A stretch of 64,000 nucleotides of DNA from Onthophagus taurus (GCF_036711975.1 NC_091972.1:29083001-29147000), one strand, 5' to 3'. Shown: positions 10,530 through 21,169, counted from the first letter of the stretch. Notes: generated from the sequence alone by a model not told the origin. Translations and numbers: made by a program.

Positions 10530-10650
10530 GCTTAAACCACGATGTTCCACTAGCGCGGTCTAAACCGGGTGTTGGCGAATTGTTTCGGTAGCAGTTTGTA
10601 TCTGATTTCGCAATCTTTGCTCAGTATTCATTTCCTGAGCGGCAATGTTA
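10530..10650 (-). pseudogene. Transposase C-terminal fragment of the same element
   Basis: The minus strand encodes MNTEQRLRNQIQTATETIRQ, the helical segment that usually follows the catalytic core in insect Tc1/mariner-like transposases. It is adjacent to the left inverted repeat. Together with the piece at 12965-12830 it brackets the inserted material. The assignment rests on position plus this short motif. Confidence 0.55.
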
Positions 10651-10694
10651 AATGTCTAAATGCATAGTATAATATGGTTAAAGATAGTGCTACT

Positions 10695-10889
10695 CAAGGT
10701 AGATAAACATAAGGTATGCTCATACGGCGAACGAATTGACCCTCGCACGTCATAATCGCGTCATAGCCATTGTAAACAAACCTACACTTAAAATAGTAGA
10801 CAATAGTTGTTGCTAAGCTTTGACGCTGTGATGACGTACGAGAGCCAATTCGTTCGCCGTATGAGCATACCTTATGTTTATCTACCTTG
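10695..10889. mobile_element. hAT-like MITE, 195 bp, perfect 44-bp TIRs
   Basis: The 44 bp at 10695-10738, starting CAAGGTAGATAAACATAAGG, recur perfectly inverted at 10846-10889. Weaker symmetry continues inward. The flanks are GTGCTACT (10687-10694) and GTGCTGCT (10890-10897), an 8-bp near-duplicate as expected for hAT elements. It has no coding capacity and sits at the edge of the gypsy gag fragment. Confidence 0.75.
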
Positions 10890-11490
10890 GTGCTGCTGAT
10901 TGCGACTCATTAGTAGATTTGATGAGAGAGCAGTTTCAGCCACTTCATTTTGATCGTGATTTATTTGAGGAAATTAAACGTAGATCTCAGGGTCTACAGG
11001 AAAACATTGGTTTATATATCGCTAGCATGAAGGGATTATTTAACAAACATAGTAATTCTATTCCAGAAGCAAAACAATTAGAAATTATTATGGAACGTAC
11101 TGACCCTACCATTATCGAGCTACTTATTATGTGTCGAAAGTTGGATGTTCAAAGATTGAATGCTGTTACTTATGTACCTCCGCCTCCTAAAAGTAAGAGT
11201 TTGATACCAGAATTGGCTTATGCTTCTCCTAGTGCTACAACTAGTAATCAGAGTGGTGAATTGCGTACGAATAAATTCAGAGTTTCTGAAGTACGACATC
11301 CGAATACTTGTTCTAATCCCGCAACAAGTTCTAAATGTTGAAATTGTAGAAAGGTGGGACACTTGGCTTTGAATTATAGGATACCGAAGCAAATTCCTTG
11401 TTATGGTTGTGGTCATCCTAATGTTATCAGAAAAAATTGTCCTAATTGTGGGAATTTGAGAAACGGGTCGTCGGGGCGCCGTTAAAAGAT
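10890..11490 (+). pseudogene. Third gypsy: gag with zinc knuckles
   Basis: The frame gives SLVDLMREQFQPLHFDRDLF, then SQGLQENIGLYIASMKGLFN, resembling the retrotransposon gag capsid region. After a stop at 11341 the sequence continues NCRKVGHLALNY and CYGCGHPNVIRKNCPNCG, zinc-knuckle-like cysteine motifs. The 5' end is cut by the MITE. Codons and motifs differ from the two other gypsy elements. Confidence 0.75.
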
Positions 11491-11609
11491 CAAATTTCAA
11501 GGTCCCGTAATTCTTTTAAGCATGATAATGTTGTAAAACATCTTGACTATGTTTTGTCATACACTCGTGGCAATGAAAGACCTTATTTAAAAATATCGAT
11601 TTATAGCAT

Positions 11610-12122
11610 TTAAATGTTGGGATTGCTTGATTCTGGAGTCACGTGTCCGCTATTGGAAGGACAAGGTTGGAATAAATTAGTTCGTGCTGGTGTTTCTGTG
11701 CTTGAAGCTGCCAAAGTGTCTAATATTCGTGTAGCAAATGGTGCAGAATGTGACTGGGTGTATTGCGTATAGTTGTTAAGGTGCAGGGAATAGAGAAAAT
11801 TATTGATATACTGGTTGTACCTGGATTGCCTCATGTGTTAATTCTTGGAATAGACTTTTGGATCAAGTTGGAAGAGGTCCCGGATTTGAGAGCGAAGGAA
11901 TGGAAGTTTGCTGCAAATTCTAATGACGTTGAAAAAATAGAAACCATTGAGGCGTTGTACTCACGAAAAATATTAACTTCTGAACAGTCTGCAGTGTTGG
12001 ATGAGGTGGTGAAGACGGATTTTACAACCCTAGGGTCTGGAATTGGACACACTCATCTGGTAGAATATAAAATTGAAGTTTTTGACAACACGAATCCGAT
12101 AAAACAACGATTTTATCCCTAA
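11610..12122 (+). pseudogene. Third gypsy: protease region
   Basis: GLLDSGVTCPLLEG (about 11614-11660) matches the retropepsin DSG site. After a frame change, DILVVPGLPHVLILGIDFW (about 11805-11865) matches the protease end (hIhG-like LILGIDFW). A spacer leads into the reverse transcriptase. Stops and frame shifts are present. Confidence 0.75.
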
Positions 12123-12134
12123 TCACCTGCCTTA

Positions 12135-12695
12135 ATGAAGTACATCGATAATGAACTAGATGAAATGTTGGCAAATGGCATTATTGAACCATCAAAAAGC
12201 GCCTGGAGTAGTCCTGTTGTGCTTGTGCGAAAGAAGGATGATTCATACCGATTTTGCGTGGACTACAGAAAAGTTAATAGTGTAACTAAAAAAGACGCTT
12301 ATCCTCTACCCTTTGTTGGTGCCATACTTGATCGTATAAGGGATGCGAGATATTTATCCAGTCTGGATATTAAGTCTGCTTACTGGCAGATACCAGTAGC
12401 AAAAGATTCCCGTCAATATACAGCTTTTACTGTGCCAGGACGTGGATTATATCAATTTTGTAGAATGCCTTTTGGCTTACACTCAGCACCTGCAACATGG
12501 TTTTGGCATTTTGTCGCTTAAAAGAAGCTGGTTTGACTTTGAGCAGTGATAAATGTAACTTTTGTCGGAGTGAGCTCAGATATTTAGGATATGTTGTGGT
12601 TTCAGATGTTCGAAGTATCATGGGAACTGCATCGTGGTATAGACGATTTATACCAAATTTTTCTGATGTTATACAACCACTCTGTCTTTTGCTAA
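12135..12695 (+). pseudogene. Third gypsy: reverse transcriptase, internally deleted
   Basis: RT blocks: ANGIIEPSKSAWSSPVVLVR, YRFCVDYRKVNSVTKKDAYP, LSSLDIKSAYWQIPVAKDS and RMPFGLHSAPATW. The sequence then jumps to FCRLKEAGLTLSSDKCNFC, so the Y[VL]DD catalytic region is deleted. It resumes with LRYLGYVV, another gap, then GTASWYRRFIPNFSDVIQPL. It ends abruptly near 12695 against a LINE fragment on the opposite strand. Confidence 0.85.
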
Positions 12696-12696
12696 A

Positions 12697-12797
12697 GAAA
12701 TTAATGCCTTTGTTAACCACTGTATACCATCCTCAGTATCAGCCAAGAGGACGGCATCATCTACATAGCACTCAATCTTGATTTTGTAATCATTCAT
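12697..12797 (-). pseudogene. LINE reverse transcriptase scrap
   Basis: A short minus-strand frame includes KIECYVDDAVLLADTEDGI, the catalytic YxDD box of a LINE-type RT with the usual VLLAD continuation. It is wedged between the gypsy fragment and the transposase remnant. Confidence 0.65.
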
Positions 12798-12829
12798 AGT
12801 GTATAGTTTATCAGTTTACATTACATACT

Positions 12830-12965
12830 TGGTAAATATTTTGTATAAAAATAAAAGTCAAGAGGATTGAGATCGGGTGATCGAGATGGCCAGGACAATA
12901 GACTACCTCGACCTGTCCCATCTTCCGGGAAACACCGTATCTAGATGACGCCGCATATATCGGAT
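12830..12965 (-). pseudogene. Tc1/mariner-type transposase fragment (middle)
   Basis: The minus strand reads FPGRW and, after a frameshift, SLLSWPSRSPDLNPLDFYF. The WP.RSPDLNPLDF block carries the Asn-Pro context just before the last catalytic acidic residue in IS630/Tc1/mariner transposases. The frame ends near 12830, where foreign sequence begins. It is adjacent to the right inverted repeat. Confidence 0.7.
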
Positions 12966-13072
12966 ATCTATGAAAAAAAAATCTTTTACTACAATTTTTT
13001 TCACCTATTATCTATTATTTGTCTCAAGGAATAAATCTCCAAGTTTATGCGTATAGGTTGAGAATCACCCTG

Positions 13073-13480
13073 TACATAGATAATATATTACTTTCTTTTG
13101 TATTCCGCTGTCACCATGTTAATGTAAACTTCTTCGTGTAAGGTTTAGAACTGTCTTTATTTTAAATCAACATTAAGGTATATACAAAATGTACAGTTGG
13201 TTGTTTATATTAAAACAAATCAAATACATATATAACATCCCCTGTGCGACAAGTTGCTTTTACGTAGTTTATTTTCTTTTTATTCATGAGGTGGCTCAGG
13301 TCATTCCATTTGTTTTTTTATGTTAGAACTAACGGTGCTACTCTCGGTTTCTTTATTGCGTCGGCTGTTGCCATTTTCTTTCTGTTTGATGTGTTGGTTC
13401 TAGTTTATTTTTTGGCCGCTTCTCTCTTTGTTTGTCTTCTGCGTCTTCTTCGTCAAGTCCTTCTTCTTCGTGGTCGCCCA
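13073..13480. other. No gene recognised
   Basis: AT-rich sequence between the DNA transposon and the first recognisable Penelope RT residues. It may include the 5' untranslated part of the Penelope element, but I cannot set the boundary. Confidence 0.4.
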
Positions 13481-13499
13481 GACAAGAAGGAAGAGGGAC

Positions 13500-14237
13500 A
13501 CCACAGACAATATCGTAAGGAAAATGAAGGACCTGATAAAATCCACAGGAATTCCAGCAGAACAGCAGAAAGGTTTGTTTGTACAGGCGCCGGTACCACC
13601 AAGAATTTATGGACTACCGAAGATTCATAAACCAGACGTCCCCCTCCGCCCTATCGTCAGTGCCAGCAACTCTCCAACATACAAGTTGGCCAAATATCTT
13701 GCAAAGATATTGTCTCCTTTCACAGGGAATACGGAATCGTATGTTAGGGATTCTACACACTTTGTGGAATCGTGTTTGTGGAATCCCTTTTTACTAGAGT
13801 ACCAGTTAAGGATGCTGTAGATGGTCTTCGCTAAAAGCTCATTCCGGAGGGATTACCAGAATACGTGCCAGATCTAGTGGAGTACTGTTTATCATCGACG
13901 TATTTCAGCTGGAAGGGAGAATTTTACGAGCAGTTCGAAAGGGCAGCCATAGGATCTCCATTATCGCCAGTTATAGCGAATTTCTACATGGAGTTATTCG
14001 AAGAAGACGCTTTGAAGAAGAGCCGGTGGAAACCAAAACTATGGCTTCGATGTGTATATGACACGTTTGTGATATGGCAACATGGTCAAAAACGGCTTCA
14101 AGAGTTCTTGGATCACTTGAACTCTCAACATCCCATGATTAAGTTTACCATGGAAACAGAAACTGCCAAAAAACTACTTTTCCTAGATGTGTTGGTCACC
14201 AGGACGACAAATGGAGATATGGAACTTGGCGTATATA
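13500..14237 (+). pseudogene. Penelope reverse transcriptase
   Basis: Motifs: [20 protein letters not shown], then [19 protein letters not shown], then AIGSPLSPVIANFYMELFEE, then RCVYDTFVIW and LLFLDVLVTR. These are the Penelope RT signatures (GLPKIHK; GSPLSPxxANxxM; RYVDDTF; LPFLD). The catalytic YVDD box reads VYDT, so one Asp is missing, and a frame break lies near 13800-13865. It is probably inactive even without the LINE insertion. Confidence 0.85.
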
Positions 14238-16189
14238 CACAACGCACTATCACAATCTCTTGAAAGAGCTGCTCTTGACAGGGGAGTGGAAACAACTATA
14301 GCGGGTTGGATCCGCAATATGCTAGATAGTAGAATAGTTTCTACTTCACTCCACGGTGATACGATACGCTTCAGGCCGGGAGGTGGCTGCCCGCAGGGAG
14401 GGGTGTTATCTCCCCTGCTTTGGTCCCTCCTAGTTGACGATCTGATTGCGATAGTCGAAGCTGTTGGTGTGGAAATACAAGCTTATGCTGATGACATTGT
14501 CGTTATGGTCAAAGGAACCTGTTTGCCGAGGATATCTAAAGTCCTCCAGGTGACCCTAGATACCATTTGCGCTTGGTGTAAGGGAGAGAACCTCTCAATA
14601 AACCCGCAAAAGACAATTGTTGTGCCCTTCACCAGGAAGCGAAAGTTGGATGGACTAATCCGCCCAACTATCCAAGGTGAAGAAATTCCTTTCTCAAAGG
14701 AAATCAAATATCTAGGAGTAATCCTAGACAAACCCTGTCATGGAATGGACATTTGCATGGAGTTTTGCACAAAGCTAGGCTATCCTTGTGGACTTGTCGC
14801 AGTCTTTGTGGAAAAAATTGGGGTCTTACCCCTGAAAGACTGTACTGGCTCTATGTGACTGTGGTTAGACCTATGATCACATACGGAGCAGCAGCCTGTT
14901 ATAGGAAAGTCCGACAGACTTCAGTTATCAGTAAACTTTCACGAATTGAACGAGTAGCTGGATTGGCAATCTCTGGTGCGATAGGCACAACGCCAACTCT
15001 AGCAATGGAGGTTCTGCTTGGCCTATCTCCTCTGCATTTGCATATAGAGAAAGTGGCTAGAACAACCATTTACAGATTTAAGCAATATGCTCAAAACTGT
15101 TCCGACATGTCCTACCAATGGGCTGCGGAAGACATTATAAGCACTGATATTGTGCTATCAATGCCGTCAGATTTGGCGATTAATGCTCGATACCAGATTG
15201 TACTGCCTGAGCGGCAGTCCTGGATCGAAAATGAAAATTCTCTGGTTCGGGCAGACATTTGCTTGTACACAGATGGATCAAAAACGCCTGAAGGGGTAGG
15301 AGCAGGAGTATACTGCCAGACACCTCGAATTAAGCAAGCCTACAGCCTGGGTACGTACTGTACTGTATTCCAGGCGGAAGTATTTGCTATTGACATGGGT
15401 GCTAAAATCCTTCTTGAAAGAGGGGTGAAGAACATGACAGTACGAATTTTCTCAGACAGTCAAGCCGCTCTCCAGGCGCTGCAAGCCGTGAAAACGGTGT
15501 CGGCTCTGGTTAATGATTGTAAGAGAACATTAAACACACTGAGTTGTGATAACAGAGTCTCTCTGATCTGGGTCCCGGGTCACTCTGGGGTTGCTGGCAA
15601 TGAAGCGGCAGATAAGCTAGCACGAGATGGCAGCGCTGAAGCGTTTGTGGGACCGGAACCAGCAGTTGGTGTATCATTTGCGATGGCCAAATATAGGATT
15701 GGACTGTGGGCTGAAGAGAGACTTCGTCTACTGTGGACCAGTTCTCCTGGAATGAGACATGCTAAGGTGTTTATTAACATCGCCACTGTCAAACCCGGGA
15801 ATATTTTAGGACTTGCCCGTAGTAGCATAAAAGTTCTAATGGGTGTTTTTACTGGGCACTGCCGATTAAAAGCACACCTCAACTCGGTTTAGCCAACGAT
15901 GTTGAATGACGACTATGTGCGGAGGAAGCAGAGACGGTTGAGCATGTTTTATGCCACTGCCCTGCCGTTAACCGTATCAGATTCTCGATTTTTGGGTCGC
16001 AGTTTATCTCCTCAAATGATCTGAATGACCTTTCGCCGAGCAAGGTATTAATGTTCGTTAAGAGCATTGGACTGCACGGCGAAATTTGATAACGATATCT
16101 ATCGGGGTACAATAGATCCTCACGGTCGCGGTGCAAGGTTGGTTGGTCCGCCTACCCGATATGTATTCTATGTAATGTAATGTAATGGT
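14238..16189 (+). mobile_element. RNase H-bearing LINE, copy 1 (5' truncated)
   Basis: A non-LTR retrotransposon starts in the middle of RT and ends in a short TGTAA-repeat tail (about 16170-16187). Flanking GTATATA at 14231-14237 and 16190-16196 is the probable target duplication. 5' truncation, a simple-repeat tail and flanking duplications are the marks of target-primed reverse transcription. It is near-identical to copy 2 at 57819-58908 where they overlap, so both are young. RT style plus RNase H suggests the I/R1/LOA group. Confidence 0.85.
14240..16090 (+). pseudogene. LINE ORF2: RT, RNase H, C-terminal zinc finger
   Basis: RT blocks: GGGCPQGGVLSPLLWSLLVD and the catalytic IQAYADDIVVMVKG near 14480. 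A one-base loss near 14730 (after YLGVILDK) shifts the frame. The second frame (to 15892) carries VRPMITYGAAACYRK and RNase H: ICLYTDGSKTPEGVGAGVY, VFQAEVFAID, FSDSQAALQAL and WVPGHSGVAGNEAADKLA, so all catalytic acidic residues are present. Copy 1 lacks 15 bp near 15179 that copy 2 has. It also has a small deletion near 15888 that shifts the frame before the cysteine-rich end (15915-15960). Confidence 0.85.
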
Positions 16190-16196
16190 GTATATA

Positions 16197-16947
16197 GGAA
16201 GAAGACCCATACCAACAGGTACTTGCAGGCATCATCACATCATCATCCCCAACAGAAGAGGTCCGTGATCCGCACTTTATTTCAGCGAGCAGCGAAAATA
16301 TGAGAAGGAGATAATTTGAGGAAGGAGCAACACTTTCTACGAGGCGTACTGCAGAAGAACGGATACACTTCGAGGGACATCAACCTGGCCATCAAGCAGC
16401 GAAAGCAGAGGGAGAACGCGGAGAGTACGAAACCTCTTGGATTTATCTGTCTTCCCTATGTTTCAGGTGTAACGGAACGAATTGCCAGGCACCTCAAGAA
16501 GAACGACATCATAATGCGGTACGGTACGGTCAGCAAAATCCGGAACACACTCCCGGTAGCCAAGGACAAACTAACTCCATTAAAAGGAGCGGGAGTCTAC
16601 AGACTATCGTGTAGTTGTGGAAGGTTTACGTTGGCCAAACTGGACGTAACGTCGAGTACCGCATCAAGGAGCATGAAAGGGATGTAAGGTTGAAGAAGAT
16701 CCAGCAGTCGGCGGTTGCGGAACATTGCCATGCAGAGGGACACCGAATAGACTTCGACCAAACAAAGGTGCTGGCTAGGGACAACAGATGTCACCAGCGA
16801 CTGACAAGAGAAGCCATAGAGATCCACCGACATAGAAATAACGTCAACAGAGAGGATGGCTGGGAGCTTAGCAGAACATGGAAGATGGTGATGAACACGA
16901 AGACCTCCCGCCTCACACCGGACGCGACGCAATTAGTTAATAATTAG
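16197..16947 (+). pseudogene. Penelope RT end and GIY-YIG endonuclease
   Basis: After the LINE the reading resumes with the Penelope RT tail ([10 protein letters not shown], then [10 protein letters not shown]). Frame 16316-16687 carries LGFICLPYVSGVTERIARHL and ends near VYRLSCSCG. After one frame change, KVYVGQTGRNVEYRIKEHER at 16615 onward is the GIY-YIG core with its Arg and EH residues, followed by AVAEHCHAEGHRIDF. The nuclease nicks target DNA for reverse transcription. Confidence 0.85.
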
Positions 16948-17125
16948 CTTTAATTGAATATTAATTAGTTTTCCGACTTATATATTATCCCCGATTTTCG
17001 ATTTCGTCACTTCGAACCAGTTTCTGAAGAAGGTTGCAACATGGCATCCGAAACGTCAAACCTTTTCTTAAAGGACGCACGGCAAAACCCGAAAGTGTCT
17101 AGTGTTAGTTCTAGTTTTAGTTCAA

Positions 17126-17529
17126 TTCTTGTTGTATTCTTCGTTTTTTATTGCTTTCCGGTGGGCTGAACCCCTCATCTTCGTTTTTGGTTTTTCTTCG
17201 GCGATGTTACTTCTGTTGGTCCTTAAAAGGTCCTCCAAGGTTTTATTGTCAAGCTCTCGATATCGATATCGACACCAAATAACATACATAGATGTCCAAG
17301 CATTTTTCTATAAGAATATTCATCGAATTTTTATCGATTTAATTCCTTAAGTACTTCATGTACACAGTGTATAATATAAACTCTATTAGATCATCCTGCT
17401 AATTTTTAATCAGTTTTATAGGACTCCAAGGTTAAACAATAACACATCAATAGCAAAAATTTTAATTCTTACAAATTATAAATATAATTTTATCAAGTTT
17501 TATAAAATCTGACTACAATGTTTTAGATA
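17126..17529. other. No gene recognised
   Basis: AT-rich sequence between the Penelope 3' end and the last exon of the P450 gene. It would hold the P450 3' untranslated region. Confidence 0.4.
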
Positions 17530-20500
17530 TTAATCTATTGGATGGAAGTTTAACCATATTCCTCCTTTGGTTGAATACAGAAATGGAAATGAATCCAGCT
17601 CTAATTTTTGTGGAGTCTTATCGTTAACTTCAATGTTAAAATTCATCACAATGCCAAATATAGCAACCTTCACTACCGCCGAAGCAAATCGTTGTCCTAA
17701 AATAAATTTTTTTAAGTTTTGATATATTTTAAGTGTAGAAAGAATATTTTTTTCTGTTAATATTGAGCTAAGGAAATAAATTCGAGGAATTAGAAAATAA
17801 GATTGACGGGGAAAATGTCACTAATATAAGATAATGATCAAGAGAGGTTAATGACAAAAATTTTTTGGGTCTATAAACTTCGTGATCAAACGAATATTAT
17901 TTCCCAAATAAGATATGTTTAAGTATCTTTGATGATATATGACGTCTACCATGAGGTTTACTTTATAGATTACAAAGATCTAGAGGGTGAAGTTGCTAGA
18001 TGAGTACAACGTCCAGAAGAATCATTAAGGTTGTACATTATCAAATTTTCACCGATATTAACTATCATATGTTTTAACATCCCTGCAAAAAGATTTAGAA
18101 ATAGATTACTGGAACAATACATAGGACAAGCAACACTGTTTTATTCTAGATGTAAGAAGCCGAGGGTGCAGTGTAAAAGTCTAAATTGCATAGAAGGATT
18201 TTCCGTTTTAATGGACACCGGAGTAATATGTTTATACTTTAGAGACAAGAAAAACTATCGGTGTCAAAATCGATAGCATGAAGTCTCTTTATATAAGGCT
18301 TTAAGGTCTATCACGACGAGTCGAGTCTATATGTATATATGGAAAACTACTGGCACTATTTTTGTGCAAAGTTTTGAGTTATTTCAGTATTTTCGAAAAT
18401 TTTGGCAGATGCAGCCCTTCACAATAAACATAAATTTTCGAAATTGCATTCCAGTCAGGCCAAATATTTTCAGAGTTTGCACAAATAATAGCTTATATAA
18501 CCTTTGAAAATTTTTTAAAAAATTATACAGGTTGGTTAGAAATTTGTCAAATTTCTCTATTTCGAAAAATCAAAAAGTTAATTTTCTTTAATGACAACCC
18601 CACTTTATTCTTTCGCCAGCGTATTGTATACTCTTAAAAAATATGGGAACTTTGTCATTACATTCCTATATCTAAAATGTATGGTTTTTGTAAAAACTTG
18701 AAAAACTAAATATCGTGGTTATTTGAAAATTTAAAGGAAACGATATGAAACAAAAAGCGTAGAATAGCTACGCTAGAAAGTAAGAAGACTTTGTGATTAA
18801 CGTCAAAAAGAAAAGAGTTTGCTTCTTTCGAAGATACAGATCCTGGGTTTTGAAAAAAAATTTATAAATGCTAAATTTGCTAGGTCTATAATGTTAGTGC
18901 TAGTTTAAACTTACCACCGAGAATTAATTTTATCTAATATTTTTTTAGGCAAATTTTTTTAATATTTATTATTAATTGAAAAGCACATGTTGCAGTGCTC
19001 AATCTCAAGCGATCTCGTTTAAACTCCTGGCAAAAGTGTGAGATATCGCCTCTGTAATTAATACCATATCAACCCAATAATATGGCTTGCAGTCGAATTA
19101 TTTTGCATATTTTTATGAAAATTAGCTTTATGATCTACAAACACAAAATCACCTATACAAACTCTAGGGCCATCGCCAAAACTCATATAAGTTGTTTTAG
19201 GTCGAGATGATACTGCATCTGGTAAAAATCTTTCTGGAATAAACTCCTCTGGATTTTCAAAATATTTGGAATCTTTATGCAGAGAATAAACTGGTATTGT
19301 AATATTAGTTCCTTTTTCAATAACAACTTCCGGGCCACCAGGTAGAGCTGGCGGTAAAGTAGTTGTTTCAGTAGACTCTTTAACCAAATATAATTGTGGT
19401 GCATGCATCCTTAGACCTTCTACAATCATAAAGAAAATAGAAAAAAATATCACATCAATGCATAAATATTACCGTGTAAAACCATTTCTAAATACTCAAT
19501 TTCATTTAATGTATCAAAAGTCATTTGATTATCATTTTCTTCTAAAACCGTTTTAAATTCATTTCTCAATTTGTCTTGGACATCTTTATTTCTTGCTAGT
19601 TCGTATAAAATGTAAGTTATAGCACCTGATGTGGTAACTGAACCATCAATGAAAAATGATGTGGCATGGGCAGTCATATGATCTTCAGTGTACTCTAAAT
19701 AAATTCTAAATAATATATTTATTTCATGAAATATAAGTAAGCGTACCAAATGATGTAGTTTTTTTACACAATTCAAGAATGGCATCTAAAAAGTCTCCTC
19801 TTCGTATATTCATGTCATTTCTTTGTGTTATGGTGGATACTATAATATTTTTAAATCTTTCTGTTATCTTCGGACTTAAAAACCTAAAATTGTATCATTT
19901 AATATATTATGATCATGTAGCTTTTTTTTTATTTTTATTTTTATACTGTGGAGCTCGAAATTTATTTATAATTGGGAACATTGTAGCAAAGATAAATATA
20001 ATGGTATCTATAGTTTTGAAGGAAAAAAGTTCATTGGCTAATTGCATAATTTCGCATTTATCGTCGTTGAAACAATTTCCATGTAAACCAAAAGCACAAC
20101 TCGCTACCATTTCATTTACATACTTTAAAAATAGAAGTTTTGCATCGAGACCTTCCTTTCCTTGAGCATTTGGATTTTCTTTTAGATATTTTACAAGTTT
20201 ATCTTTCACATCAATCATCAGTGGGAACATATTTTTAATCTAAAACAAATTTCGTTATCTTTAATTGATTTATAAAGCTTTGTAAATGCCTTTAGCGGAC
20301 TGAGTTGAGGTGTAAGTTGATTTCGGTATAATTTCCAATTTTCTCCTTTAGCAAAAAATAGATTTTTAGATAGCACGGGATCTCTTTTCTCATCGAGATA
20401 AATTCCGTTGTCATGAAATTTTGAGAAATCTCTTATTAATATTCGCTCGTAAAGTTCGGGATCTTTCACCAATAAAGTAGGTATTCCAAAATTCATAATA

Positions 20501-20766
20501 CCAACATATTTAGCATCATCAAATTTTCTAAGAATATAAATAACAAATCTCTATTATACTGTGTACATCTTCACTTACTTGTATACATAGTCGTAAACAT
20601 CTGCGACGTTTTTATCAATAGATATAGTTTCCCACATATTTCCCACTAAAAGGTTTGCTTTTTCATACGGAACTTTCCGATTTTTCCAATAATCATTTCG
20701 TTTTTTAAGATACCACACAAACAATAATATTAAAATTAAAACTCCCGTTAGCGTAATGTAATACAT
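17530..20766 (-). CDS. Cytochrome P450, CYP3-clan-like, seven exons
   Basis: Membrane-anchored haem monooxygenase of the endoplasmic reticulum; relatives oxidise xenobiotics and hormones. Exons (minus): 20579-20766, about 20300-20527, 19947-20239, 19747-19883, 19473-19694, 19153-19419 and 17530-17696. All are GT/AG and in phase except the exon 2/3 join. Seen: N-terminal anchor (residues 3-19), C-helix WKLYR, I-helix FFIDGSVTTS, K-helix EGLR, FIPERF, and haem loop FGDGPRVCIG completed by exon 7, which starts QRFASAVVKV and ends at a TAA. Total about 500 residues, normal length. No in-phase GT donor is visible for the exon 2/3 join, so a frameshift or odd splice is possible. A TATAAA lies at 20793-20798. 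The I-helix lacks the usual acidic residue before Thr. Confidence 0.88.
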
Positions 20767-21160
20767 TTTAGAAAGCTATATGTGATTGCGACTTTATACT
20801 CACAGGTTTATTTTTGGATTTAGATTAGTGTACCTATCTGACTCATTATGTGGGATTAGGAAGCGCTCAAAGTTACATCTATATACAAACAAAGTTTTGC
20901 TGTTTATTATATCTATTTATAAATTGTTAGCCAAAAATTATTATGTATAGCACGAGTCATATTATAACTCTTTTAAACAATATTCTGTTCACAAAAGAAT
21001 CTTTGACCCAAGATGCATAGCGCACTAAAAGGCAACAGCCGTTAGCACCTACCTTGTTCAGTGGGAGAAATCATCCTATCAGCGGAATTGTAGTTTTAGA
21101 TTGCAACAGAATCTGAGTATGACTGAAACAGTTAAAGAAAAGGCCTAAAAGAACTATGTG
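20767..21160. other. P450 upstream region, no other gene
   Basis: Non-coding. The minus strand has TATAAA (20793-20798) about 30 bases before the P450 start codon, possibly its promoter, although that would leave a very short leader. Confidence 0.35.
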
Positions 21161-21169
21161 AAGATCGAT

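Larger units (their letters stand above)
10435..13072 (-). mobile_element. TA-flanked DNA transposon split by nested insertions
   Basis: About 90 bp at 10435-10525 recur inverted at 12985-13072. The ends read CAGGATGATTC and CAGGGTGATTC, and both are flanked by TA (10433-10434 and 13073-13074), the Tc1/mariner target site. Next to each inverted repeat is a piece of the same minus-strand transposase (12965-12830 and 10650-10530). Between them lie a gypsy fragment, a LINE scrap and a hAT-like MITE. The DNA transposon was therefore there first and was later interrupted. Confidence 0.75.
13480..17125 (+). mobile_element. Penelope-like element interrupted by a LINE
   Basis: The RT part (about 13500-14237) and the GIY-YIG endonuclease part (about 16316-16947) lie on one strand in the order RT-endonuclease that defines Penelope-like elements. 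The reading of the RT end stops at GVY before 14238 and resumes in frame with [14 protein letters not shown] after 16190. The 1.95 kb between is a foreign LINE. The 3' part (16960-17125) recurs in fragments at 32.59-32.65 kb and 62.19-62.32 kb. Confidence 0.85.

Noticed and set aside
19779..20165. A 128-codon plus-strand frame
   Set aside because: Antisense shadow of P450 exons 3 and 4; no motif of its own.
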